Below are positions 55,459 through 63,146 of a stretch of DNA of 64,000 nucleotides, piece by piece; position 1 is the stretch's first letter, and every line of letters begins with the position of its first letter. The notes under the pieces were generated by a model that worked only from the letters and a program-made list of their open reading frames with translations, had not been told where the DNA came from and did not search any database. Location of the stretch: assembly GCA_017420535.1 (NCBI GenBank), contig JAFOIV010000027.1, positions 21,558 to 85,557 on the forward strand. Direction: 5' to 3'. Source of the DNA: Eubacterium sp. (lineage in GTDB: Bacteria > Bacillota > Clostridia > Lachnospirales > Lachnospiraceae). A program made the position numbers and the translations under genes.

Positions 55459-55866
55459 ATGTTACCCAAAAAATATTTTTATATATTGGTTCTTGTTATT
55501 CTAATATTGCCTTTACCTATTTTGATTTTATTTACAGCAGCGTGTTTTATGCATAAATCATATGAGAAAAAGAATTTGTGGTTTAAAGAAAGCTTTGATG
55601 ATTATAAATACATATTAGAATGTAAAAAAGATGATGGAGTCAATCCGGATGAATATATAAGAATATATGATTCTGATGGAGAGGCTATTTATGATATGTC
55701 TTTTAATCTTAGAAGTGATTATCACTATGGTAGATATACTTATAAAGTAGAACATGAAGATGAATATATAAAATTATTATTTATAAATGAGAATAATGTT
55801 TTATGTCAGGCCTATCGTTTTTATTATGATGATTTAGATGAATTAGCAAAGATTAAAGAAAAATAG
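55459..55866 (+). CDS. Small membrane-anchored protein B, paralogue of A
   Basis: 135 residues; TAGGAGAAAA before the ATG. A strong N-terminal helix (about 5-29) precedes a domain with KYILECKKDDGVNPDEYIRIYDSDG, YDMSFNLRSDYHYGRYTYKVE, DEYIKLLFINENN and a final YRFYYDDLDELAKIKEK. The second half aligns with protein A (EYIKLLFI against EFIRLELI, YYDDL against YYEDF). Twin small membrane proteins behind a large surface protein resemble immunity pairs, but no function is demonstrated. Codons are A+T-rich like the VWA gene. Repeat R2 copy 2 follows 31 bases later. Confidence 0.7.
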   Translation: MLPKKYFYILVLVILILPLPILILFTAACFMHKSYEKKNLWFKESFDDYKYILECKKDDGVNPDEYIRIYDSDGEAIYDMSFNLRSDYHYGRYTYKVEHEDEYIKLLFINENNVLCQAYRFYYDDLDELAKIKEK

Positions 55867-55897
55867 ATGCAAAGCTCTATATGAAATAGCCATACAC

Positions 55898-55995
55898 AGC
55901 CAAAATATAGAAAAGATATGAAAGAATCCCATCAAAGGGCATTTTTAGCCCGCTGATGGGATTGCTTGAATGTCTTTATATTTTGCCGTCCGTCC
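55898..55995 (+). repeat. Structured repeat R2, copy 2
   Basis: AGCCAAAATATAG to TTTTGCCGTCCGTCC. Inner stem AATCCCATC (55924-55932) pairs with GATGGGATT (about 55954-55962). The loop holds AAAGGGC and TTAGCCCGCT; GGGC/GCCC can pair inside the loop. Outer stem CAAAATATA-AAAGA pairs with TCTTTATATTTTG. Same orientation as copy 1, opposite to copy 3. Confidence 0.85.
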
Positions 55996-56028
55996 ATCTG
56001 TTTTATTTAAACGTCCATTATTTTAATC

Positions 56029-56057
56029 TTGAATTTTCACCATCAAGGTTATATAAT
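56029..56057 (+). promoter_or_regulatory. Promoter of the SOS-controlled small gene
   Basis: TTGAAT (56029-56034), 17-base spacer, TATAAT (56052-56057). The transcript would start near 56064, just before the LexA box. Confidence 0.65.
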
Positions 56058-56070
56058 GATACAAAAAAAA

Positions 56071-56084
56071 CGAACAAATGTTCG
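56071..56084 (+). promoter_or_regulatory. LexA (SOS) operator
   Basis: CGAACAAATGTTCG is a perfect 14-base palindrome matching the Gram-positive SOS box CGAAC-N4-GTTCG. It lies over the start of transcription and just before AAGGAGG (56092-56098). Confidence 0.85.
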
Positions 56085-56114
56085 CTATAATAAGGAGGCC
56101 AATAGAATTCAGAC

Positions 56115-56369
56115 TTGCAGAAAAAGATTACATCGAAGACTTATGTTGATGTTATAGTGCATGTGCGCTATGACGGGATGATTATACCGATGTATATTAT
56201 CTGGGAAGATGAAAGAAAGTTGAAGATTGATAAAATTGTAAATAAGAAACCAATAACAGATTTATCCCGAGGGCTTGTGGGTATGGAATATACCTGTATG
56301 ATCAATGGTAAGGTAGGTCATTTATATTCAGGAGATTTCAACAGGTGGTATGTAGAAATGTTCTATTAG
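56115..56369 (+). CDS. Small SOS-regulated protein
   Basis: 84 residues from a TTG at 56115; the in-frame TAG at 56103 and AAGGAGG at 56092-56098 fix the region, though spacing to the TTG (16 bases) is long. The protein is basic, beta-rich: YVDVIVHVRYDGMIIPMYIIWEDERKLKIDKI ... YTCMINGKVGHLYSGDFNRWYVE. It resembles small proteins that in clostridia are often encoded beside dinB-type DNA polymerases under LexA control. Here no dinB/umuC is adjacent; repeats and nrdD follow. Function unknown, SOS control likely from the operator. Confidence 0.75.
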   Translation: MQKKITSKTYVDVIVHVRYDGMIIPMYIIWEDERKLKIDKIVNKKPITDLSRGLVGMEYTCMINGKVGHLYSGDFNRWYVEMFY

Positions 56370-56537
56370 TTGTTGTTAAAATGTGGAGAAAGAGCGTATT
56401 TATAAAGGATTTCAAGGCTTTTTAATTTCACTTTTTTTACACAGATTAGGAACCTCTTTTTCACATTTGGAGTGTATATTTTAATTATTCCAAGAGGAAT
56501 AAAAACCTTCCCCCACATTTTTTCATACCTTTTAGGA
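56370..56537 (+). other. Gene-free spacer before repeat R1 copy B
   Basis: A+T-rich sequence between the SOS gene and the terminator at 56537. It could be the 3' region of the SOS gene; I see no open reading frame with a ribosome site, and only a weak promoter-like TATATT near 56477. Confidence 0.4.
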
Positions 56538-56563
56538 GCCGCCAATCTGGCGGCTTCTTCTTT
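56537..56563 (+). terminator. Terminator just before repeat R1 copy B
   Basis: AGCCGCCA (56537-56544) pairs with TGGCGGCT (56548-56555), 3-base loop, followed by TCTTCTTT. R1 begins three bases later, the same arrangement as at 23592-23629. Confidence 0.75.
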
Positions 56564-56565
56564 AT

Positions 56566-56732
56566 GTGCGAAGCCGAGCCAAGGTCATATATGCGTAGCA
56601 TATCCACCACATACAGACACAAGTCATCGCATCTATGCGAAATGACTTGCGCCTGTATGCGGTGGATATCTGCCACTGGCAGATATATGACTTTGGCGAG
56701 GCCGCATCATCGAGTAAGCTTTGCTTGCGAGA
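56566..56732 (+). repeat. Structured repeat R1, copy B
   Basis: GTGCGAAGCCGAGCCAAGGTC to TTGGCGAGGCCGCATC plus the tail hairpin GTAAGC-TTT-GCTTGC. The whole segment folds as one hairpin: CCAAGGTCATATAT pairs with ATATATGACTTTGG. An internal loop has GCGTAGC opposite CTGCC-ACT-GGCAG. Arms ATATCCACC/GGTGGATAT and ACAAGTCAT/ATGACTTG lead to the cap CGCAT-CT-ATGCG. The base contains GCC-GA-GCC opposite GGC-GA-GGC, a tandem G-A mismatch present in copy A too. Confidence 0.85.
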
Positions 56733-56803
56733 TGTGTATGATTATGTAAACTGAATTCGCTATCTGTGGTTTCCGTAAAATCAGAAATTTTCATAACAAA
56801 AAA

Positions 56804-56876
56804 TGTTGATAAGTTTGTTAATAAGTTGCGCAATGTGGCTATTTCATAACGTTTTTAAGGGTAAAAGTTATCAACA
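56804..56876. promoter_or_regulatory. Pair of inverted TTATCAACA sites upstream of nrdD
   Basis: TGTTGATAA (56804-56812) and TTATCAACA (56868-56876) are inverted copies of a nonamer one base from the DnaA box TTATCCACA. DnaA boxes control nrd genes in some bacteria. Whether DnaA binds here is an inference. Confidence 0.35.
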
Positions 56877-56910
56877 AAAACTACAAATTGTTGAGGGTAA
56901 GTTTACGCTA

Positions 56911-56926
56911 ACACAATATCTTGTGT
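56911..56926 (+). promoter_or_regulatory. NrdR box upstream of nrdD
   Basis: ACACAATATCTTGTGT is a full match to the NrdR palindrome (ACAC-AATATNNT-GTGT type). It lies 8 bases before the -35 of the nrdD promoter. NrdR is the ATP/dATP-sensing repressor of ribonucleotide reductase genes. I see only one good box. Confidence 0.85.
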
Positions 56927-56933
56927 TTTCTTC

Positions 56934-56962
56934 TTGACTTTACTTTAGCCCGAATATATAAT
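56934..56962 (+). promoter_or_regulatory. nrdD promoter
   Basis: TTGACT (56934-56939), 17-base spacer, TATAAT (56957-56962). Confidence 0.75.
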
Positions 56963-57034
56963 CCTTAATAGCGGATAAGCGCAAAATATTAAATGTAAAT
57001 TTTGATTTGTAATCCGGGGAGGAACAAGAAAACC

Positions 57035-59290
57035 ATGATTTATGATGAAGATTTAGATGGAAATCTTGACCTTGAGCCTACGCAAATCTATATTATGAAA
57101 AGATCAGGGGAGAGGGTTCTTTTCGATAGTACTAAGATTGCACAGGCTATAAGGAAGGCGAATCTCGAAGAAGGTATACTTTCAGAGAGACTCACAGAAG
57201 CACAGATTGATGAGATCACAGCCGGCATTGAGAAAGATGCAAGAAATGCAAAGAGAGATTTATCAGTAGAGGAAATTCAGGATAAAGTTGAAGATTCTCT
57301 TATGGGAACTGGTAAATTCAAGGTTGCGAGACTTTATATCACATATCGTTATAAGCATAACGAAATGCGTAAGATGAGCAACATCGATCAGAAGATTTCT
57401 GGTGTTGTTGAATGTGCTAATGAAGAAGTAAAACAGGAAAATTCTAATAAGAATCCAACGGTTCTTTCAGTACAGCGTGATTATATGGCTGGTGAATGGA
57501 GCCGCTATTATACAGGCAAATACCTTCTTCCGGACGAAATAGTTGCAGCCCATAAGGAAGGTATAATTCATTTCCATGATGGAGACTATTTTGCACAGCA
57601 TATGCATAACTGCTGTCTCGTAAATTTAGGGGACATGCTTGATAATGGCACATGCATTAGTGGAACACATATTGATACACCTAGAAGCTTCAATACAGCA
57701 TGTACAGTAGCATCACAGATTGTAGCTCAGGTAGCATCAAGCCAGTATGGCGGACAGACTATTACAATGTCACATCTTGCTAAGTATGTAGATGTAAGCC
57801 GCCAGAAAATAAAGAAGAGACTTCTTGATGATTTTGCAAAAACCGGACTTGAGGTAGATCCTGAAAAGTTCGATGAGATAGTTGAACATGAAGTAAGAAG
57901 AGAAGTTGAATCAGGCTGCCAGACAATGCAGTATCAGCTTATTACACTTCAGTCTACAAATGGTCAGGCACCATTTGTAACAGTATTCCTTTATCTTAAT
58001 GAAGTTCCAGAGGGACGTATCAGAGAAGACCTTGCCATGATCATTGAGATCATGTTAAAGCAGAGAGTCCTTGGAGTTAAGGATAGAAAGGGTTATTATA
58101 TTACCCCGGCCTTCCCTAAGCTTATTTATGTCCTTCAGGAAGATAATATCAGAGAAGGATCAAAATATTTCTACCTTACAAAACTTGCAGCTGAATGTAC
58201 TGCAAAGCGTATGGTACCTGATTACATTTCTGAGAAGAAGGCACTTGAACTTAAGGGTGACTGCTATCCATGTATGGGATGCCGCAGCTTCCTTACAGCA
58301 GATCGCTTCACAGATGCAGGAGTAGGAAATATTGCCAATGCTCTTAATTATATTCCGGGCAAGCATAAATATTATGGAAGATTCAACCAGGGTGTTGTAA
58401 CTATAAATCTTGTAGATGCAGCTTGCTCATCAGGTGGAGATGAAGATAAGTTCTGGGAGATCATGAATGAAAGACTTGAGCTGTGCCATAGAGCACTTCG
58501 TCTTCGTCATGAAAGACTTCTTGGAACACCATCAGATGTAGCCCCTATCCTGTGGCAGGATGGTGCATTAGCAAGACTTGAGCCAAATGAGACTATTGAT
58601 AAATTACTTTATAACGGTTATTCAACAATCTCTCTTGGATTTGCTGGACTTGCAGAATGCGTATATTACATGAAGAAAGTATCTCATACAACAGATGAAG
58701 GAAAGGCATTTGGCTTAAAGGTAATGCAGCTCCTTAATGATTCATGTAATAAGTGGAAGAAAGAAGAGAATATTGATTATTCTGTTTATGGAACTCCACT
58801 TGAAAGTACAACATATAAATTTGCAAAATGTCTTCAGAGAAGATTTGGAAAGATACCACATGTTACAGATAAGAACTATATTACAAATTCTTACCATGTA
58901 CATGTTACAGAGAATATAGATGCATTTTCAAAACTTACTAAGGAAGCTGAATTCCAGGTTCTTTCTCCAGGAGGAGCAGTAAGTTATGTAGAAGTACCGG
59001 ATATGCAGAATAATATCCCTGCAGTTATCTCAGTAATGCAGCATATGTATGAGACTATTCTTTATGCTGAGATCAATACAAAGAGTGATATGTGTGATGT
59101 CTGCGGTTACAATGGTCAGATTCAGATTACAAAGGATAATACAGGTAAGCTGGTATGGGAATGCCCAAACTGCCATAATACAGACCAGACAAAGATGCAT
59201 GTTGCACGTCGTACATGTGGATATATCGGAACTCAGTATTGGAATCAGGGACGTACAGCGGAGATTGCAGACAGAGTTCTTCATTTATAA
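57035..59290 (+). CDS. nrdD: Anaerobic (class III) ribonucleoside-triphosphate reductase
   Basis: 751 residues from the ATG at 57035, with GGGGAGG 12 bases upstream; an upstream TTG is in frame but would include the ribosome site. An ATP cone spans about 15-105 (KRSGERVLFDSTKIAQAIRKA). The catalytic ten-stranded barrel follows. Near the C-terminus a zinc site (CDVCGYNG ... CPNCHNT) and the glycyl-radical loop RRTCGYIGTQYWNQGR (Gly near 729) are present. It makes dNTPs without oxygen, consistent with an anaerobe. The activase gene nrdG, often next, is absent. Control by NrdR is indicated by the upstream box. Confidence 0.96.
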   Translation: MIYDEDLDGNLDLEPTQIYIMKRSGERVLFDSTKIAQAIRKANLEEGILSERLTEAQIDEITAGIEKDARNAKRDLSVEEIQDKVEDSLMGTGKFKVARLYITYRYKHNEMRKMSNIDQKISGVVECANEEVKQENSNKNPTVLSVQRDYMAGEWSRYYTGKYLLPDEIVAAHKEGIIHFHDGDYFAQHMHNCCLVNLGDMLDNGTCISGTHIDTPRSFNTACTVASQIVAQVASSQYGGQTITMSHLAKYVDVSRQKIKKRLLDDFAKTGLEVDPEKFDEIVEHEVRREVESGCQTMQYQLITLQSTNGQAPFVTVFLYLNEVPEGRIREDLAMIIEIMLKQRVLGVKDRKGYYITPAFPKLIYVLQEDNIREGSKYFYLTKLAAECTAKRMVPDYISEKKALELKGDCYPCMGCRSFLTADRFTDAGVGNIANALNYIPGKHKYYGRFNQGVVTINLVDAACSSGGDEDKFWEIMNERLELCHRALRLRHERLLGTPSDVAPILWQDGALARLEPNETIDKLLYNGYSTISLGFAGLAECVYYMKKVSHTTDEGKAFGLKVMQLLNDSCNKWKKEENIDYSVYGTPLESTTYKFAKCLQRRFGKIPHVTDKNYITNSYHVHVTENIDAFSKLTKEAEFQVLSPGGAVSYVEVPDMQNNIPAVISVMQHMYETILYAEINTKSDMCDVCGYNGQIQITKDNTGKLVWECPNCHNTDQTKMHVARRTCGYIGTQYWNQGRTAEIADRVLHL

Positions 59291-59321
59291 AGATAATTCT
59301 TTAAAATTAAACAAATAAAAC

Positions 59322-59390
59322 AAAAGAAACCCCCAAAATAGATGGAAAGAGAGTGATCTATGAAAATCATTTTTGGGGTTTCTTTTATTT
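59322..59390 (+). terminator. nrdD terminator
   Basis: AAAAGAAACCCC-AAAA (59322-59338) pairs with TTTTGGGGTTTCTTTT (59371-59386); the loop holds a further ATAGAT/ATCTAT stem. T-rich tail. Confidence 0.85.
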
Positions 59391-59549
59391 TCGAAAATAA
59401 TTTAGAGTTTGTTTTTGTGAGAAACCAACAAAAACGAAAGTGGTTTTTGTTGACTTTTCACATAAAGGATGATAGAATCTGAAGCTAAGAGTTTGTATAA
59501 GTATTTCAAACGGGGGCCATTTTAAACACGACAAACAAAGGAGAAACAA
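59391..59549 (+). other. Spacer upstream of the beta-helix protein gene
   Basis: Contains TTGACT near 59450 (TTGTTGACTTTTC) with TAGAAT about 17 bases on, a plausible promoter, and AAAGGAG before the ATG. Nothing else seen. Confidence 0.45.
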
Positions 59550-61436
59550 ATGAAAAAGTCGATTAAAAGAATAGGCTCATTTGCATTAGCTTCATGTATA
59601 GCTTTTGGGGTATTATCAAATGTTAGCTTAGGGGAAGTAAAGGCCGCAGGAACAACAAAGGATGTTTATGCAGGTGATGATATTGCAGCAATTATAAGCG
59701 GAGCTGCAGCAGGAACAACAATTTATGTTCATGCAGGTGAATATAAGTATAAGACACCTATTTCAATCAAGAATAATAATATTTCAGTAATATGCGAAGA
59801 AGGAACAGTTCTTAATGGTGAAAATGTTACTGTAACAAGCAGTAATGAAAGCATGGTTAAGATCTACGGCGATAATGTTGTAATCGATAACCTTGATGTA
59901 AAAGGTCTTAAGTCATCTGATTACAATGTAGTTCCAACAGGATACAGAGTTTGTGGTGGGGCAGATCACGTAACAATTAAGAATTGTGAAGTTTATAATA
60001 TCGGATGTGACTATAAAGATAAGAGTAATATAGATGAATATAATGCTCATGGTATTATCGTCTCTGGTGAAGTTAAATCAGCTATAACCGATGTTACAAT
60101 CGATAACTGTCATGTACATAATTTAACACTTGGACAGAGTGAATCATTAGTTTTAAACGGTAATGTTGATGATTTTAAGGTTATCAATAACTTAGTAGAA
60201 AATAATGATAATATCGGTATCGATCTTATCGGTTATGAAAAGCAGTCAAGTAAGAATACTGCAGACCAGAATGAACTTGACAGAGCAAGAAATGGTAGAG
60301 TTGAAAACAATGTAGTAAGAAACATTTCATCAGGAAGCAACCCAACATATCATGGCAGCAAGTGTGCTGGCGGTATCTATGTTGATGGTGGTACAAATAT
60401 CACAATTACAAACAACTATGTTGAGAACTCTGACATTGGTCTTGAACTTGCCAGTGAGCATAAGGGTAAGATAACAGATTTAATTACTGTAACAAACAAT
60501 ACATTTGTAAAGAATCAGGGATTCAATGGTATAAGCATTGGTGGATGCGAAAAAAAGAATGGTTCTACAGGTAAATGTACATTCACAAAGAATATTGTAT
60601 ATAATGAAAAGAATCATTGCTTCAACTTCCAGCAGATTGAAGGAACAAATGAAATTACAGATAATGTATTTATTGATACAGCATCAGATGTTTACGAAAA
60701 GGAAAGTTCTTGCAGCAGTGAAGCATTAAACGCTACAAAAATCTCAAACTATATCTCACGTAAGACATCATTTACTACAAAGGATACTGTAATTAGTGTT
60801 AAGTCTGTAAATATCGATAGCAGGAATTGCACTATTACAATCAATAGTGACAAGGATTTCAGCGGATACGGTGCGAAGATCGTTAAGTCAAATGAAGCAG
60901 CTGGTAACATAGAGGCAGGTAAGACAGAAAATGAACAGACAACTACTCCTGTAAAGGAAGAGGAAAAGACAGAGACAGGTAACACAAATAATACACCTGT
61001 TGAAGAAGATGATGAAGATGCTGTAGAGCCAACATATAAGATTTCAGCTCCAAGCTTCTACACAGTTAAGAAATTAAGTGGTGGAGCACAGCAGTTCACA
61101 TTTAAGAAGACTGGAAAGACAAACTGGAAGCACATTACAGTAGATTTCACAGATGTTGATTTAGATAGATATAACAAGGCTTATATCACAGTTCAGGCAT
61201 CAAGAAAGGATCTTTACCTTGGAATCACAAATAAGGACGAGGATGATCCAATTTTCTACAGAAATCACTGGAGTGGAAACTCAAAGGTAGGATCAACAGG
61301 TGAAGTAACAATCGCAATTGACCTTACAGAAGATAACTGTGATGGATTATATATTTACTGTGATGCTACAACAAGCAGCACATATAAGAAGAGTCAGAAA
61401 TTAACAATCAAGAGTATTACTTTTGGTAGAGAGTAA
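59550..61436 (+). CDS. Secreted right-handed beta-helix protein (pectate-lyase-like) with C-terminal module
   Basis: 628 residues. A signal peptide (about 1-32, ending GEVKA-A) is followed by a parallel beta-helix (about 35-430) with many repeated turns such as NNISVICEEG, VTIKNCEVYNIG, VTIDNCHVHNL, IGIDLIGYE and GGIYVDGGTNITITNNYVENSDIGLELAS, the pattern of PL9/PL1-type pectate lyases and related polysaccharide enzymes. A Thr/Glu linker (about 450-490) leads to a beta domain (about 495-628, YKISAPSFYTVKKLSGG ... LYLGITNKDEDDP) that may bind carbohydrate. Catalytic residues cannot be fixed by eye, so lyase activity is a family inference. Plant cell-wall breakdown fits the CBM2 protein nearby. 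Confidence 0.85.
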   Translation: MKKSIKRIGSFALASCIAFGVLSNVSLGEVKAAGTTKDVYAGDDIAAIISGAAAGTTIYVHAGEYKYKTPISIKNNNISVICEEGTVLNGENVTVTSSNESMVKIYGDNVVIDNLDVKGLKSSDYNVVPTGYRVCGGADHVTIKNCEVYNIGCDYKDKSNIDEYNAHGIIVSGEVKSAITDVTIDNCHVHNLTLGQSESLVLNGNVDDFKVINNLVENNDNIGIDLIGYEKQSSKNTADQNELDRARNGRVENNVVRNISSGSNPTYHGSKCAGGIYVDGGTNITITNNYVENSDIGLELASEHKGKITDLITVTNNTFVKNQGFNGISIGGCEKKNGSTGKCTFTKNIVYNEKNHCFNFQQIEGTNEITDNVFIDTASDVYEKESSCSSEALNATKISNYISRKTSFTTKDTVISVKSVNIDSRNCTITINSDKDFSGYGAKIVKSNEAAGNIEAGKTENEQTTTPVKEEEKTETGNTNNTPVEEDDEDAVEPTYKISAPSFYTVKKLSGGAQQFTFKKTGKTNWKHITVDFTDVDLDRYNKAYITVQASRKDLYLGITNKDEDDPIFYRNHWSGNSKVGSTGEVTIAIDLTEDNCDGLYIYCDATTSSTYKKSQKLTIKSITFGRE

Positions 61437-61512
61437 TTAAGAATATAGCTCATTATTAAACGGATATAAAAAAGAAATAAATACAAACTCACAAAAAAAT
61501 CTTTATATATTA

Positions 61513-61541
61513 GGGTGGCAGATTCGTCTGCCATCCTTTTA
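61513..61541 (+). terminator. Terminator of the beta-helix gene
   Basis: GGGTGGCAGA (61513-61522) pairs with TCTGCCATCC (61527-61536) around TTCG, followed by TTTT. Confidence 0.85.
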
Positions 61542-61632
61542 TTGTGTATGGAATGTACGTCTTGTGAGATGTCTTGCTCGATGTGTTATAATGGATGCGT
61601 TAGTAAAAATTTTAAGGACAATGGGGATAAAA

Positions 61633-62487
61633 ATGGATCTTTACAGGAGTATAGTAAACAGTTTTTATATAGAAAATGCATATCAGGAATGGAAGGATTA
61701 TAGAGAGCATCTTACTGATCTTTTGATCAAAGCATATGAAAAATGTGAAACCTCTGCAGCCTCTTCGGAAAAGAAACTTAAGCTTTTAATTGCAGGGGGA
61801 GGACTCTGCAATGATATGGATATAGAAAGATTAAAAGAAAAGTATTCTATTACTGTAATGGATATTGATGAAAATGGGAAAAAATACTTCAATGATAAAA
61901 AATATGTAAACTATATTCTTCAAACATTTACAGGGATTGGTGAGAATGAATATAGAGAATTCTTAAATAAAATGCTGATCATTGCAGGAAATGTCAAAGG
62001 AAGGATTTCATTTGAAGAACTTGACATAAATGCATATGATTTTATAAAAGGTATGGAAGATAGGATCAGCATCAATAATGATATACCACGATGTGATGTA
62101 TTAATATGCGCTGGAGTGCATAGCCAGTTATTTTCAATGTTCCCATATATATTTGAGATAATCATTGAAAATCTTTATAATGCAGGGCTTTTAGATAATG
62201 GAAGTAAATCCCTGGAGGACTTATATTTATCTTCTAAATTTATGGAAAAAGTAAAGAGATTAAATCAGAAGTTTATTCCAGAATTTAATAAAAGTCTTAT
62301 TGCAGCGGCAAATAATCTTTGTCTTTTTTCTTTTGAATCAGGCGGCGTAGAAGGAGCAATAGAAGGAAGAATTGACCTGGAAGAAAATTATAAGGAAAAG
62401 ATAATAATTAAAGATTCTTATGATTGGAATTTTAATCTTAAGGAAAATAAGATTTATCATATGGATATTTATTTACTTCAAAAATAA
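61633..62487 (+). CDS. Rossmann-fold protein, methyltransferase-like
   Basis: 284 residues from ATG 61633 (MDLYRSIVNSFYIENAYQEW), chosen because GGGGAT lies 7 bases ahead; the frame runs back to 61564 but that part overlaps a TGTTATAAT promoter element (61583-61591). A nucleotide or SAM-binding motif appears as KLKLLIAGGGLCNDMDIERLKEKYSITVMDIDE (glycine loop then acidic end of strand 2). CDVLICAGVHSQLFSMFPYIFEIIIEN would be strand 4. The fold matches class I SAM-dependent methyltransferases, but no substrate motif is clear. It stands alone. Codon use is native. Confidence 0.7.
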   Translation: MDLYRSIVNSFYIENAYQEWKDYREHLTDLLIKAYEKCETSAASSEKKLKLLIAGGGLCNDMDIERLKEKYSITVMDIDENGKKYFNDKKYVNYILQTFTGIGENEYREFLNKMLIIAGNVKGRISFEELDINAYDFIKGMEDRISINNDIPRCDVLICAGVHSQLFSMFPYIFEIIIENLYNAGLLDNGSKSLEDLYLSSKFMEKVKRLNQKFIPEFNKSLIAAANNLCLFSFESGGVEGAIEGRIDLEENYKEKIIIKDSYDWNFNLKENKIYHMDIYLLQK

Positions 62488-62527
62488 AGATAGTTTTTTA
62501 CGGAATAAGGATATTTTCCAAGGAACT

Positions 62528-62556
62528 TTGACTTAGAACATAGTATATGATATAAA
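62528..62556 (+). promoter_or_regulatory. Promoter of the COG2426 gene
   Basis: TTGACT (62528-62533), 17-base spacer, TATAAA (62551-62556). Confidence 0.6.
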
Positions 62557-62599
62557 TTGAAAGATAAGTTTTTTTGAATTGTAAGTTTTAGGAGACGGT

Positions 62600-63091
62600 A
62601 TGGACGCATTTGAAACATGGTATCAGCTGCATTTGGCAGGAATAATATCACCAAAAATATTTGTATCGCTTATTTCTATGGTTCCGATGATTGAACTTAG
62701 AGGTGGCATTATAGTAGCAAGACTTTTAAATTTATCACTGGGACAGGCGATTTTTTATTCATTTATCGGAAATATAATCCCGATTCCATTTATTCTTTTG
62801 TTCCTTAGAAAGATATTTGACTGGATGAGACCGACTAAGCTTTTTGGCGGCCTTGTAAGAAAGATGGAAGAAAGAGCTCATAAGAAATCGAGTGGAGTTG
62901 AGAAGGCTGAATTTTTCGGTCTTGTAGGTTTCGTTGGGATTCCTCTTCCAGGTACTGGGGGATGGACAGGAGCACTTATTTCTTCAGTTCTTGAGATAGA
63001 TATTAAGAAAGCAAGTCTTGCGATCCTTATCGGACTTGTACTTGCTTCAACAATAGTATCATTTATCAGCTATGGTGTTTTCCATATGTAA
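62600..63091 (+). CDS. Small multidrug export family membrane protein (COG2426)
   Basis: 163 residues, four or five helices. Family features are the early MVPMIELRGGIIVARLL, IGNIIPIPFILLFLRKIFDWM, and the conserved glycine-rich loop GFVGIPLPGTGGWTGALISSVLEI. The family name comes from an old report; the real function is not settled. TAGGAGACGG precedes the ATG. The radical-SAM gene follows after 55 bases with no terminator. Confidence 0.88.
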   Translation: MDAFETWYQLHLAGIISPKIFVSLISMVPMIELRGGIIVARLLNLSLGQAIFYSFIGNIIPIPFILLFLRKIFDWMRPTKLFGGLVRKMEERAHKKSSGVEKAEFFGLVGFVGIPLPGTGGWTGALISSVLEIDIKKASLAILIGLVLASTIVSFISYGVFHM

Positions 63092-63146
63092 AGTATACGT
63101 GATAAAGGCGTGTTTGGTAGAGAATAAAAAAGAGTGATATGGCTAT

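Noticed and set aside
56485-56833. Overlapping short frames on both strands across R1 copy B
   Set aside because: Palindromic sequence gives open frames on both strands; none has a ribosome site, and the structure explains the region.
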